64,000 nt of DNA from positions 496,001 to 560,000 of the forward strand of contig NZ_PCQA01000002.1 of NCBI RefSeq assembly GCF_002979915.1, written 5' to 3'. The notes under the pieces were generated by a model. That model did not search any database and was not told the origin of the DNA. It was given only the letters and a program-made list of their open reading frames with translations. The position numbers were made by a program, and so were the translations under genes. The DNA comes from Arthrobacter sp. MYb213. GTDB lineage: Bacteria; Actinomycetota; Actinomycetes; Actinomycetales; Micrococcaceae. Numbering within the stretch: position 1 is the first letter of the stretch; every line of letters starts with the position of its first letter. Below are positions 17,483 through 26,267 of the stretch, piece by piece.

Positions 17483-19189
17483 CTACTTAGCGCGGACCGG
17501 AATGCCGGTGAAGGTTGGCTTCATTGTCTCGGCAAAGAAGTCATTACCCTTATCATCTACGACGATGAATGCTGGGAAGTCTTCGACCTCAATGCGCCAG
17601 ATTGCTTCCATGCCAAGTTCCTCGTATTCGAGGACCTCAACCTTTTTGATGCAGTCCTGGGCCAGACGGGCGGCCGGTCCGCCGATAGAACCAAGGTAGA
17701 AGCCACCATGGTTATTACAGGCGGCAGTCACCTGTCCGGAGCGGTTACCCTTGGCCAGCATGACCATCGAACCGCCAGCGGCCTGGAACTGATCCACGTA
17801 GGAGTCCATACGACCAGCAGTGGTTGGACCGAAGGAACCCGAAGGCATTCCCTCAGGGGTCTTCGCCGGACCTGCATAGTAGACCGGGTGGTCCTTCAAA
17901 TACTGTGGCATTTCTTCGCCAGCGTCCAAACGTTCCTTGATCTTGGAGTGGGCGATATCGCGGGCCACCACCAGTGGGCCGGTCAGCGAAAGACGAGTCT
18001 TAACTGGGAACTTAGAAAGCTCAGCCAGAATCTCAGCCATTGGCTTGTTCAAGTCGATCTTCACTACCGACGAACCGCCGGTGCCCGAGACACCGGAGGT
18101 CTCGTCATCGTGGGCGGCCAGCGCCGGGTGATTTTCATCTGGCATGAAGCGTGCCGGATCGGTTTCCAGCTGTTCAACGAAGAGGCCATCGGCGGTAATC
18201 TTGGCCATCATCTGACGGTCCGCCGAGCAGGAAACCGCGATAGCCACTGGCAGGGAGGCACCATGTCGAGGCAAACGCACAACGCGCACGTCGTGGCAGA
18301 AGTACTTACCACCGAACTGGGCACCGATACCGAAGTGACGGGTCAGTTCTAGGACCTTTTCTTCCAGGTCGGTGTCGCGGAAACCACGACCGGTCATCGC
18401 GCCTTCTGTAGGCAACGAATCCAAGTATTTTGCCGAACCGTATTTGGCGGTCTTCAACGCCATTTCGGCGCTGGTGCCACCGATCACGATGGACAGGTGG
18501 TACGGCGGGCAGGCAGCGGTACCTAGGGAACGCAGCTTCTCATCGAGGAACGTCAGCATGGCGTTCTCATTCAAGATTGCTTTGGTTTCCTGGTAGAGGA
18601 ATGACTTGTTGGCAGATCCGCCACCCTTGGCCATAAACAGGAACTTATAGTCCGTATCGTGGCCAGGCTTGGTATCGGCATACAGATCAATCTGGGCTGG
18701 CAGGTTATTACCTGTCGCTTTTTCTTCCCAGGTGGTGATCGGGGCAAGCTGCGAGTAACGCAGGTTCAAACGCGTGTACGCGTTGTAGATGCCGCGGGAA
18801 AGCGAAATCTCGTCCTGCTCTTCGGTCAGCACACGCTGGCCACGCTTACCCATGACAATTGCGGTTCCGGTGTCCTGGCACATTGGCAGGATGCCACCGG
18901 CAGCAATGTTTGCATTCTTCAGCAGGTCCAACGCCACGAACTTGTCGTTCGGGCTGGCCTCGTCATCATCAAGGATGTTGCGCAGCTGCTGTAAGTGAGC
19001 CGGACGCAGGTAATGATTAATATCGTGCAGTGCCGTTTCGGCCAGCTGCTCCAGTGCTTCGGGTGCTACCTGCAGGAAATTTTTACCGTCCGGTCCGGCG
19101 ACTACGTCGACGCCTTCGGAGGAAATCATGCGGTATGGGGTTTGATCCTCGCCAATCGGCAGAAGATCTTCATAACGAAATTCAGGCAT
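17483..19189 (-). CDS. fumA: Fumarate hydratase, class I (iron-sulfur)
   Basis: A 568-residue enzyme from the ATG at [11 protein letters not shown], which has AAGGA nine bases upstream; a longer frame from 19225 is not needed. It is a single-chain class I fumarase joining alpha and beta regions. The [4Fe-4S] cysteine motif PMCQDTGTA, the second cluster Cys in [16 protein letters not shown], and the C-terminal beta domain with [13 protein letters not shown] are visible. It hydrates fumarate to malate in the TCA cycle. It is monocistronic and convergent with the carboxypeptidase gene. Confidence 0.93.
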   Translation of the reverse strand: MPEFRYEDLLPIGEDQTPYRMISSEGVDVVAGPDGKNFLQVAPEALEQLAETALHDINHYLRPAHLQQLRNILDDDEASPNDKFVALDLLKNANIAAGGILPMCQDTGTAIVMGKRGQRVLTEEQDEISLSRGIYNAYTRLNLRYSQLAPITTWEEKATGNNLPAQIDLYADTKPGHDTDYKFLFMAKGGGSANKSFLYQETKAILNENAMLTFLDEKLRSLGTAACPPYHLSIVIGGTSAEMALKTAKYGSAKYLDSLPTEGAMTGRGFRDTDLEEKVLELTRHFGIGAQFGGKYFCHDVRVVRLPRHGASLPVAIAVSCSADRQMMAKITADGLFVEQLETDPARFMPDENHPALAAHDDETSGVSGTGGSSVVKIDLNKPMAEILAELSKFPVKTRLSLTGPLVVARDIAHSKIKERLDAGEEMPQYLKDHPVYYAGPAKTPEGMPSGSFGPTTAGRMDSYVDQFQAAGGSMVMLAKGNRSGQVTAACNNHGGFYLGSIGGPAARLAQDCIKKVEVLEYEELGMEAIWRIEVEDFPAFIVVDDKGNDFFAETMKPTFTGIPVRAK

Positions 19190-19300
19190 GCTCAGTCCTT
19201 GGAAATGAAGATGATTGCTCTTCATCTATTTTAGGCCTTTGTGCCAAAAAACCTCATTCGGTGTTTGCACCTGCGGGTTTTGCGCGACATGCTTGTCTAC

Positions 19301-19786
19301 ATGAGCTCCGAAAACAGCAATACCCCACTGGACGGAAACAACCCCGACGAACGTCCAAATATGGTTGTCGAAACACCAATGGACCAGGAACGGGCCCGGG
19401 CCAAAACTCACTTTGAAATGATGCTGCAGGCCGGGCTTAACAAACCTGAGCTCTCCGGTTCGGTAATCAGTGCTTTCATGACCGCCGAGGTGTACTTCCT
19501 TTCGCGGGAAGAAGTGACCGAAGAAAACAAAAATGCTCAACCAATGCTGCTGACCAATCCACAGGGCGCAGCAATGGTGGCTTTATTCACCGGCTTGGAT
19601 CGTATCCCTGGCACGTACATCGATATGGCACCCTATGGTGTGAAGGTTCAGGGTGCCACCATTGTGCGTGCCTTAGAAGGCACCGGTTTTGTGGTGAATC
19701 CGGGAGATGAACTGAGTTTTGAGGTTCCAGCCGATGGCGTGGCAATTCTGAAGGAAGAACTGCTGAAGCAAAAACGCTCCGAGTAA
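19301..19786 (+). CDS. SseB-like domain protein
   Basis: About 161 residues from the ATG giving MSSENSNTPLD. Upstream in-frame ATG (19289) and GTG (19241) codons exist and no start has a clear Shine-Dalgarno. After a polar N-terminal 40 residues, the segment from AKTHFEMMLQAGLN to FEVPADGVAILKEEL matches the SseB N-terminal domain layout (paired strands, short helices). No catalytic motif or membrane segment is seen. Function is unknown. It sits just upstream of tRNA-Gly and divergent from fumA. Confidence 0.6.
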   Translation: MSSENSNTPLDGNNPDERPNMVVETPMDQERARAKTHFEMMLQAGLNKPELSGSVISAFMTAEVYFLSREEVTEENKNAQPMLLTNPQGAAMVALFTGLDRIPGTYIDMAPYGVKVQGATIVRALEGTGFVVNPGDELSFEVPADGVAILKEELLKQKRSE

Positions 19787-19891
19787 GCTCGAAGTCTGAT
19801 TTTGTCATCACCGAATGCGGATTTCTGACCTGACCTTTTCGTAGGATAAGCTGGGTTTTGCCCGGGCCGTCAATAGGCCGCTCGGTGCATT

Positions 19892-19962
19892 GCGGGCGTA
19901 GCTCAATGGTAGAGCGCTAGCTTCCCAAGCTCGATACGCGGGTTCGATTCCCGTCGCCCGCT
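19892..19962 (+). tRNA. tRNA-Gly (anticodon CCC)
   Basis: The cloverleaf folds over 71 bases. The acceptor is GCGGGCG/CGCCCGC with discriminator T, the D arm is GCTC/GAGC, the anticodon loop is TTCCCAA, and the T arm is GCGGG-TTCGATT-CCCGT. CCA is not encoded. The anticodon stem CTAGC/GCTCG has a T-C mismatch at the second pair (see findings). A terminator hairpin begins 12 bases after the gene. Confidence 0.95.
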
Positions 19963-19973
19963 CGCATTTAGAT

Positions 19974-20006
19974 ACGTCGGGACACCCCAGGGTGTCCCGA
20001 CGTTTT
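19974..20006 (+). terminator. Intrinsic terminator after tRNA-Gly
   Basis: A 14-bp perfect stem (19974-19987 with 19990-20003) is followed by TTTT. It is placed directly downstream of the tRNA. Confidence 0.9.
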
Positions 20007-20047
20007 GCATTGGCATCACCCCAGATTTGTTGACCCGAGGAGTCCGA

Positions 20048-20977
20048 ATGACCGGAGTACTGTCAGGATTCTCGATTATCTGGATAGTGATTTTAGTGGG
20101 CTATCTGGTCGGTCGCACCGGGGTGCTCGGTGAGCAAGGCCGCCACGTACTCAGCCGGTTGACGTTTTTTGTCGCCAGCCCAGCGCTGCTATTTGTCACT
20201 CTGGCCGAATCAGATCCCGTCGCAGTTCTTGGTCCGCTGATGTGGGTGGCGGCTATTTCTGCCGGACTCACGGCGGTGATCTACCATTTGGCGACCTACA
20301 AGTGGTTGCGCCGCGAGCCAGCCGAACGGATCGTCGCGGCGATGTCCGCTTCGACGGTGAACTCCGCAAACCTTGGTTTGCCTATTGCCCTGTATGTACT
20401 GGGTGATATGTCCCATGCGGCACCCATCATCCTCTTTCAATTGGCGATCTATCAGCCGATTAATCTTGCGTTGCTCGACGCCACCACCAGTACTCACCGC
20501 ACCACACCAATTGCGCTGCTGGTTGCCACGGCCAAGAACCCCATGATCATCGGCTCGCTATTAGGGCTGGTGGTGGCGTTGACTGGTTTTAAGGTTCCGG
20601 AACTCGTCTTAGCACCCATTGAACTCATTTCAGGTGCGTCAATTCCCGCCATGCTGATGGCCTTTGGCATTTCCTTAGTTGGTTCCAAACCTCTGGACAA
20701 GAAGTCCGGGCGCCGAGCCGATGTGTTGGTCGGTTCAGCCGCTAAATTATTCATCCAACCATTGATCGCTTGGCTTGCCGCAGCCTATCTTTTTGGACTC
20801 ACCGGTGGGATGCTCGTTGCCGCGGTGATCATGGCCGGGTTACCTACCGCGCAGAATATTTTCATCACCGCCCAACGTTATGAACGTGGTGTGACCGTTG
20901 CGAAAGATACGGTGTTAATCACCACTATCTGTGCCATACCAATGATGGTGTTACTGGCTTTACTGCTTGGAATTTAG
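20048..20977 (+). CDS. AEC family (auxin efflux carrier-like) transporter
   Basis: A 309-residue membrane protein from the ATG preceded by GAGGA. There are ten hydrophobic helices in two halves of five, with the Pro-containing FFVASPALLFVTLAES and the ANLGLPIALYVLGD motif in the first half, and GASIPAMLMAFGISLVG and GLPTAQNIFITAQRY in the second. Bacterial relatives (MdcF, YwkB, MleP types) move malate, malonate or other small organic anions. The substrate here cannot be read from sequence. It is monocistronic. Confidence 0.87.
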   Translation: MTGVLSGFSIIWIVILVGYLVGRTGVLGEQGRHVLSRLTFFVASPALLFVTLAESDPVAVLGPLMWVAAISAGLTAVIYHLATYKWLRREPAERIVAAMSASTVNSANLGLPIALYVLGDMSHAAPIILFQLAIYQPINLALLDATTSTHRTTPIALLVATAKNPMIIGSLLGLVVALTGFKVPELVLAPIELISGASIPAMLMAFGISLVGSKPLDKKSGRRADVLVGSAAKLFIQPLIAWLAAAYLFGLTGGMLVAAVIMAGLPTAQNIFITAQRYERGVTVAKDTVLITTICAIPMMVLLALLLGI

Positions 20978-21134
20978 CCAAGATCAGGTCAGTAGCTGAG
21001 AATGCGCAAAAGAAGTTATATGACACGTCAGTTGCTTCGTTGGGGTATTCACGGGAATCTTACGGAATACCGCGTCGCTAAGCACAGTTGATCAAGGTAT
21101 AGATCACCTCCTCACCTCAAATAGTTAGGCCATC

Positions 21135-21941
21135 ATGAAGCGCACAGCTCCACTCCTTGCAATCACTGCAGTACTCGCACTGGCACTGAGTGCGTGTGGC
21201 TCATCAACCACCGGTTCCGACGCCTCCGGCGCCACCGATGAGAATCTCCTGCAGCACGTGGAATCCAGCGGTGTCCTGACCGTTGGCACCGAGGGTACCT
21301 ACCGACCATTCTCTTACCATGAGGCAGATAAGCTCACCGGCTTTGATGTCGAGGTCATTGAGGCTGTTGGCGAACAGCTTGGGGTCAAGGTCGAATTTCA
21401 GGAAACTCAGTGGGACGGCATCTTTGCCGGTCTAGAAGCTGGCCGATTTGATGTGATTGCCAATCAGGTCAGCGTGACCCCTGAGCGCGAAGAAAAGTAC
21501 CTACTTTCTAAGCCATATAACTACTCCAGCGGAGTCATCGTCACCAAGAGCGACAACACAGATATCACCTCCTTCGACTCACTCAAAGGAAAAACCACCG
21601 CTCAGTCGTTGACCAGTAGCTTCCATGATGACGCTAAAGCTGCCGGTGCGAAGATCCAGGCAGTAGAGGGCTGGGCACAGGCGGTCACACTATTGAAGCA
21701 GGGACGTGTGGATGCGACCATCAACGACAAATTGACCTACCTGGACTCGCAGAACACTAACCCGGATGACGGCATCAAGATTGCTGCGGAATCAGAAGAA
21801 AAGACTGAGACCGTGGTGGCGCTGAAGAAAGATCAGCCAGAACTTCGCGACGCGATCAATGGCGCGCTGGATGAACTTTCTGCCGATGGCACGCTGACAA
21901 AGATTTCGGAAAAGTACTTTGGTGAAGACATCACCAAGTAG
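21135..21941 (+). CDS. ABC amino-acid importer, substrate-binding lipoprotein (probable cystine)
   Basis: A 268-residue lipoprotein with lipobox LALSACG (lipidated Cys about residue 22). The mature part is a family 3 periplasmic binding protein. VGTEGTYRPFSYHE, LTGFDVEVIEAVGEQLG, TQWDGIFAGLEAGRFDVIANQ and TPEREEKYLLSKPY closely follow the pattern of L-cystine binders (FliY/TcyA class). That substrate is an inference from motif resemblance; other polar amino acids remain possible. It is followed by a hairpin, the permease and the ATPase, all on the plus strand. Confidence 0.85.
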   Translation: MKRTAPLLAITAVLALALSACGSSTTGSDASGATDENLLQHVESSGVLTVGTEGTYRPFSYHEADKLTGFDVEVIEAVGEQLGVKVEFQETQWDGIFAGLEAGRFDVIANQVSVTPEREEKYLLSKPYNYSSGVIVTKSDNTDITSFDSLKGKTTAQSLTSSFHDDAKAAGAKIQAVEGWAQAVTLLKQGRVDATINDKLTYLDSQNTNPDDGIKIAAESEEKTETVVALKKDQPELRDAINGALDELSADGTLTKISEKYFGEDITK

Positions 21942-21970
21942 CTGACCTCCTTCAACACTTCGACGCGTAA

Positions 21971-22001
21971 ACTGGCCCCAAGGATCCCCTTTGGGGCCAG
22001 T
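21971..22001 (+). terminator. Intercistronic hairpin between binding protein and permease
   Basis: An 11-bp stem ACTGGCCCCAA / TTGGGGCCAGT with a 9-base loop ends 29 bases before the permease start. There is no T-tract, so it fits partial termination or mRNA 3'-end protection rather than full termination. Such a device commonly keeps binding protein in excess of permease. Confidence 0.6.
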
Positions 22002-22030
22002 GTCCGTTGCAAAGGACGGGAAGAGAATAA

Positions 22031-22693
22031 ATGGATTCACTTTGGCAGCTAGCTTTGGACTCGTTGTGGCCCATGGTCAGTGGCGCGCTGACAGCCACGA
22101 TTCCGCTGGCAATAATCAGCTTTGTCTTAGGCCTTGCAGTGGCGCTGATGGTCGCGTTGATGCGGATCAGCGCGAATAAAGTAGTTTCAGGCATTGCCCG
22201 CGGCTATATTTCGATCATTCGCGGCACCCCACTGTTAGTACAGCTGTTCGTGATCTTCTACGGGCTGCCTTCGTTGGGGGTCACCATTGACCCATGGCCT
22301 TCGGCCATCATCGCTTTCACACTCAACGTGGGTGGTTACGCCGCAGAAATTATTCGTGCTGCGATTCTTTCCGTGCCCGGAGGGCAATGGGAAGCTGGCT
22401 ATACCATTGGCATGTCCAAGACTCGGACGCTCTACAAGCTAATCTTGCCGCAGGCGGCTCGTGTAGCTATTCCGCCGTTGTCCAACACTTTTATTTCATT
22501 GGTCAAAGACACCTCACTGGCCTCGATGATTCTCGTAACAGAGATGTTCCGGCGTGCCCAGGAAATCGCGGCCACCACCTACGAATTTATGTTGCTCTAT
22601 ATGGAAGCGGCGGCCATTTACTGGGTGATCTGTTTGGTTCTCTCCGCAGTTCAAGACCGTATGGAAAGCAGGCTTGAAAAGTATGTCGCCTAA
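22031..22693 (+). CDS. ABC amino-acid importer, permease
   Basis: A 220-residue HisM/TcyL-type inner-membrane subunit with about five helices. It carries the family start GALTATIPLAIISFVLGL, IRGTPLLVQLFVIFYGLP, the GGYAAEIIRAAILSVPGGQWEA EAA-loop that docks the ATPase, and SLVKDTSLASMI. A Shine-Dalgarno-like GGGAAGAG lies seven bases before the ATG. The 3' end overlaps the ATPase gene by 11 bases, so the two are translationally coupled. Confidence 0.92.
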   Translation: MDSLWQLALDSLWPMVSGALTATIPLAIISFVLGLAVALMVALMRISANKVVSGIARGYISIIRGTPLLVQLFVIFYGLPSLGVTIDPWPSAIIAFTLNVGGYAAEIIRAAILSVPGGQWEAGYTIGMSKTRTLYKLILPQAARVAIPPLSNTFISLVKDTSLASMILVTEMFRRAQEIAATTYEFMLLYMEAAAIYWVICLVLSAVQDRMESRLEKYVA

Positions 22694-23453
22694 GGCTCTG
22701 ACCCCCTTGCTCAACGTCACCGATCTGCATAAGTCATTCGGCACTAACAAGGTGCTGCGTGGCATAGATTTTAGTGTCCAGTCCGGCGAAGTTCTCGCGT
22801 TGATTGGCCCCTCCGGCTCGGGAAAAACTACCGCGTTGCGTTGCCTGAACGGTTTGGAATCTCCCGATAGTGGAGTCGTTTCTTTTGCCGGCGGACCCGA
22901 GGTCACCTTTCAGCCTGGGCTACCAGCTAAGAAAGCTCAGGTCCTGCGGGACCGCTCGGCGATGGTGTTCCAAGGACATCACTTGTTCCCTCACCTGACG
23001 GTGCTACAAAACGTGACTATTGGCCCGTTGCAGGTGCAACGCAGGCCGCGCGAGGAAGTTATGTCGCGCGCGAATGAACTTCTTGAACGCGTTGGCCTTG
23101 AACAAAAGTCGAGCGACTACCCCTCCTCGCTTTCAGGTGGACAGCAACAGCGCGTAGGCATTGTGCGGGCGCTGATGCTCCAGCCAGACCTTTTGCTCTT
23201 TGATGAGCCGACCAGCGCACTGGATCCAGAGCTAGTAGGTGAGGTGCTCAGCGTCATTAAAGAGCTCGCCCAAGAAGGTTGGTCGATGGTACTGGTAACC
23301 CACGAGCTCGCATTCGCCCGCGATGTAGCCGATACGGTGGTGTTCATGGACGATGGAGTAGTTGTTGAGCGTGGGCCTGCGGCTCAGGTGCTTGGCAACC
23401 CGACCCATGAACGGACCAAGGCCTTCGTGCAGCGGTTACTGCACCCTTTCTAA
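22683..23453 (+). CDS. ABC amino-acid importer, ATPase
   Basis: A 256-residue ATPase from ATG MSPKALTPL; a TTG three codons earlier is possible. It has Walker A GPSGSGKTT, Q-loop VFQGHHLFPHLTV, signature LSGGQQQRVGI, Walker B LLLFDEPTSALDPE and H-switch VTHELAFA. These are the features of polar amino-acid importers of the GlnQ/HisP/TcyN class. It energises the membrane subunit encoded immediately upstream. Confidence 0.92.
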   Translation: MSPKALTPLLNVTDLHKSFGTNKVLRGIDFSVQSGEVLALIGPSGSGKTTALRCLNGLESPDSGVVSFAGGPEVTFQPGLPAKKAQVLRDRSAMVFQGHHLFPHLTVLQNVTIGPLQVQRRPREEVMSRANELLERVGLEQKSSDYPSSLSGGQQQRVGIVRALMLQPDLLLFDEPTSALDPELVGEVLSVIKELAQEGWSMVLVTHELAFARDVADTVVFMDDGVVVERGPAAQVLGNPTHERTKAFVQRLLHPF

Positions 23454-23518
23454 ATCAGCCACAAACTTTTTACGTGCCGTTTGTCACTTCGTCACCATTG
23501 CATGCGTAGGCTATGGAC

Positions 23519-25225
23519 ATGGCTGAAAGTACTTCGCAGGAGAACCTCACGGCGCTCAAAGATGGTTACGTTTTCGACGGCGCATGCCTTGAACTAGGTG
23601 CTGCAATTGTTGCGGGAAATCCCGTTACAGAAGCCCAAGTTCGGGTTCCGTTGCGCATGCTCAATCGACACGGAATTATTGCCGGCGCTACCGGCACCGG
23701 CAAGACCGTCACCTTACAGGTGATGGCGGAGCAATTGAGTGCACACGGTGTGCCCGTATTTCTCGCCGACATCAAGGGCGACCTTGGCGGTCTAGCTCAA
23801 GCCGGGACGGCAAGCGAAAAGCTCACCGCGCGACTTTCAAGTATTGGCCATCAGTTCACCGCACGGGCTAACCCGGTGGAATTCCTTGCCTTGGGCGAAG
23901 GAAACGACGGTATCTCGGTACGTGCCACGATAGATTCTTTTGGCCCCATCCTGCTTTCACGAGTCCTAGAACTCAACGAAACGCAAGAAGAATGTCTCCA
24001 GTTGGTCTTCCACTACGCCGATCAACGTGAATTTCCCATGGATGATCTCAAAGACCTCAAAGCCGTTTTGAGTTTCTTGCTCAGCGATGAAGGCAAAGAA
24101 GATCTCAAGGGGCTGGGTGGGGTTCCTTCGGCCACTGCCTCGGTGATCCTACGTGGGCTAACCATCTTGCAGTCCCAAGGTTTAGACAAGTTCTTTGGCC
24201 AGCCAGAATTTGATACCGCTGATTTCCTCAGATTTGATGAATCAGGCAACGGAATTATTAGCTGTTTGGAGCTTCCATCGCTCAACCGTCAGCCACTGTT
24301 GTTCTCAACATTCATGATGTGGTTGCTGGCAGATCTTTTTGAAGATCTGCCAGAAGCCGGTGATTTGGACAAACCAAAACTCGTATTCTTCCTGGATGAA
24401 GCCCACCTGCTGTTCAAGGATGCTTCGAAGGCTTTCGTCAACGCGATTATTTCTACGGTGCGCTTAATCCGTTCCAAGGGTGTTGGACTGTTCTTTGTTA
24501 CCCAGTCCCCTTCAGACTTACCAGATGAGGTCCTCGGGCAGCTTGGTAACCGTATCCAGCATGCGGTGCGTGTCTTCACCCCAAAGGATGGCGAAGCGCT
24601 CAAGGCAATCATCAAGACCTTCCCATCTGGTCCACTAGACCTGCAACAAGCGCTGACCCAGGCGGGCGTTGGCGAGGCGGTTATCACCGTGCTTAACGAG
24701 CGTGGCGCGCCGACCCCGGTGGCGTGGACTAAACTCACCTCACCCGGCTCGCATATTGGTCCGGCAGCACCTGAAACTCAAGCAGCACTCATTCAAAGCT
24801 CTGTACTAGCACCGAAATATGGAACCGCCGTGGATAGGCGTTCGGCCATGGAGATGCTCAGTGGCGAAACTGCTCCGGACGCTCAAGCACCCACGGAGGC
24901 CCCACCCGGCGCGGCCAATTCTTCGGGTCCACAAGATGTGGATGCCGAGGCGCAACGGATTGCCGATTCAATTCTTGGCAAACCGAGCACGATGCCACAA
25001 AATACGCAGCCTGCCACAGGCTCTGGACCGGTAAACACTGCTACGCCATCTTCGTCACGTACAAATTCTTCATCGGAACCCGCAAATCCTCCGCGAGAGC
25101 CGACTAAATCTTCAAACAATCAAGTCAACCCACTGATGGACTTTGCTCTCGATGCAGCAAACAGCATTGGACGTGAATTGCTCCGTGGAATGTTCGGCAC
25201 AAAACGCCGCCGACGTCGCCGTTGA
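23519..25225 (+). CDS. HerA-like DUF853 ATPase
   Basis: About 568 residues. The second of two nearby ATGs (23519) is chosen because AGG lies eight bases before it; 23513 is the alternative. It shows P-loop IIAGATGTGKTVTLQVMAE, Walker B KLVFFLDEAHLLF, and an arginine/sensor region STVRLIRSKGVGLFFVTQSP. This is the YjgR/DUF853 branch of the HerA-FtsK superfamily, often annotated as a putative helicase. From about residue 430 the chain is a low-complexity Pro/Ser/Ala/Thr linker, ending in a basic KRRRRRR tail that could bind nucleic acid or lipid. The true role of DUF853 proteins is not established. Confidence 0.85.
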   Translation: MAESTSQENLTALKDGYVFDGACLELGAAIVAGNPVTEAQVRVPLRMLNRHGIIAGATGTGKTVTLQVMAEQLSAHGVPVFLADIKGDLGGLAQAGTASEKLTARLSSIGHQFTARANPVEFLALGEGNDGISVRATIDSFGPILLSRVLELNETQEECLQLVFHYADQREFPMDDLKDLKAVLSFLLSDEGKEDLKGLGGVPSATASVILRGLTILQSQGLDKFFGQPEFDTADFLRFDESGNGIISCLELPSLNRQPLLFSTFMMWLLADLFEDLPEAGDLDKPKLVFFLDEAHLLFKDASKAFVNAIISTVRLIRSKGVGLFFVTQSPSDLPDEVLGQLGNRIQHAVRVFTPKDGEALKAIIKTFPSGPLDLQQALTQAGVGEAVITVLNERGAPTPVAWTKLTSPGSHIGPAAPETQAALIQSSVLAPKYGTAVDRRSAMEMLSGETAPDAQAPTEAPPGAANSSGPQDVDAEAQRIADSILGKPSTMPQNTQPATGSGPVNTATPSSSRTNSSSEPANPPREPTKSSNNQVNPLMDFALDAANSIGRELLRGMFGTKRRRRRR

Positions 25226-25265
25226 GTTACAACCTCTGAACCGAAACCCGCTAGCCTGATTAATA

Positions 25266-26267
25266 ATGAAATCTCGTATCTCTGTGCCACGCCTTGCTCT
25301 GCGCTGGGCGACCGCGGCCGTCATCATCGCTGCGTTGGTAGTCACCAGCGCCATCGTTGCTAACCGCACCCTGTTTTCTGCCGAGCACGCTGTTCAGTCC
25401 TTGCATCAGCATCTGCTGGCCGGCGAAGGCGCTGAAGCCCTTGGACTGCTAGGTGCCAAAGTCCCGACCGGTGACGCTGTCGCCTTGGACGGGGAAGTGC
25501 TCAAGCGCACCCAAGCTGGGATCACAGATTTTGAGGCGCAAAAGGCCGAAACACCAGAGAATAATCCCGATATTCGCACCGTCGTCGCCAAGTACAAGGC
25601 CGACGGCGTCGATAAGGAATCAACCTACACCTTGCGCAGTACCGGAAAGTCCTGGTTATTTTTTGATCGGTGGGCCTTCGAACCGGTAACCCTACCCACG
25701 GTCAAGGTCAAAGCGAATACGGTCAATGAGGTATCCGTCAGCGGACAAAAAATCCCACTGGTTAAGGGCGTCAGCACCTTGCCGGTGTTCTACCCCTCGA
25801 TTACCGACGCAAGCTTCAGCACTAAGAACTTCGAAGCCGACACCCGTGGTGTAGTCGTCACCGGCCCCGCCAAGAAGCCGGTAGAAATTTCATTAAAGAC
25901 ACAGCCCACCAAAGAATTTATCGCACAGATCAATTCCAAGGTCCGCGGATACCTCGATAAATGTGCGGCACAGCAGGTACTCATGCCGTCGGGGTGTCCG
26001 TTTGCGTATCACACACCGTCCCGGGTGAACCCGGAGACTATCAAATGGTCTATCGCGAAATACCCGACTATTGAGGTTAATTACTATAACGGCGCCTGGG
26101 TGCTTAGCCCGTTGAAGGTCACCGCAAAGTTGTCGCTGACCGAGCAAGATTTACGTACCGGTTCGTTGGAGAAAAAAACCGTGAGCGATGAATTTTCTTT
26201 CACCGCTCAGCTCACCACGAGCACTTCCGAGGTCAGTGTGGTGCCCGTAGCCGGCTCCGAAGACTAA
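25266..26267 (+). CDS. Membrane-anchored or secreted protein of unknown function
   Basis: A 333-residue protein. An N-terminal hydrophobic segment (about 13-33, with basic residues before it) looks like an uncleaved anchor or signal. The extracellular part begins with HAVQSLHQHLLAGEGAEALGLL, a pattern of DUF4878/NTF2-like domains. Strand-rich blocks follow, plus a pair of cysteines 13 residues apart (DKCAAQQ ... SGCPFAYH) that could form a disulfide. I do not recognise a named family. It follows the DUF853 gene by 40 bases. Its stop codon overlaps that of the convergent MFS gene by four bases. Confidence 0.75.
   Translation: MKSRISVPRLALRWATAAVIIAALVVTSAIVANRTLFSAEHAVQSLHQHLLAGEGAEALGLLGAKVPTGDAVALDGEVLKRTQAGITDFEAQKAETPENNPDIRTVVAKYKADGVDKESTYTLRSTGKSWLFFDRWAFEPVTLPTVKVKANTVNEVSVSGQKIPLVKGVSTLPVFYPSITDASFSTKNFEADTRGVVVTGPAKKPVEISLKTQPTKEFIAQINSKVRGYLDKCAAQQVLMPSGCPFAYHTPSRVNPETIKWSIAKYPTIEVNYYNGAWVLSPLKVTAKLSLTEQDLRTGSLEKKTVSDEFSFTAQLTTSTSEVSVVPVAGSED

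Noticed and set aside
17480-18352. 290-codon open frame on the plus strand
   Set aside because: It lies antisense inside the fumarase gene, has no recognisable domain and an amino-acid make-up typical of a shadow frame.
21102-21112. GATCACCTCCT, identical to the 3' end of 16S rRNA
   Set aside because: It is in the leader of the binding-protein gene in sense orientation, so it cannot act as a ribosome-binding site there, and no 16S gene or minus-strand gene start is adjacent. An 11-base match is compatible with chance.
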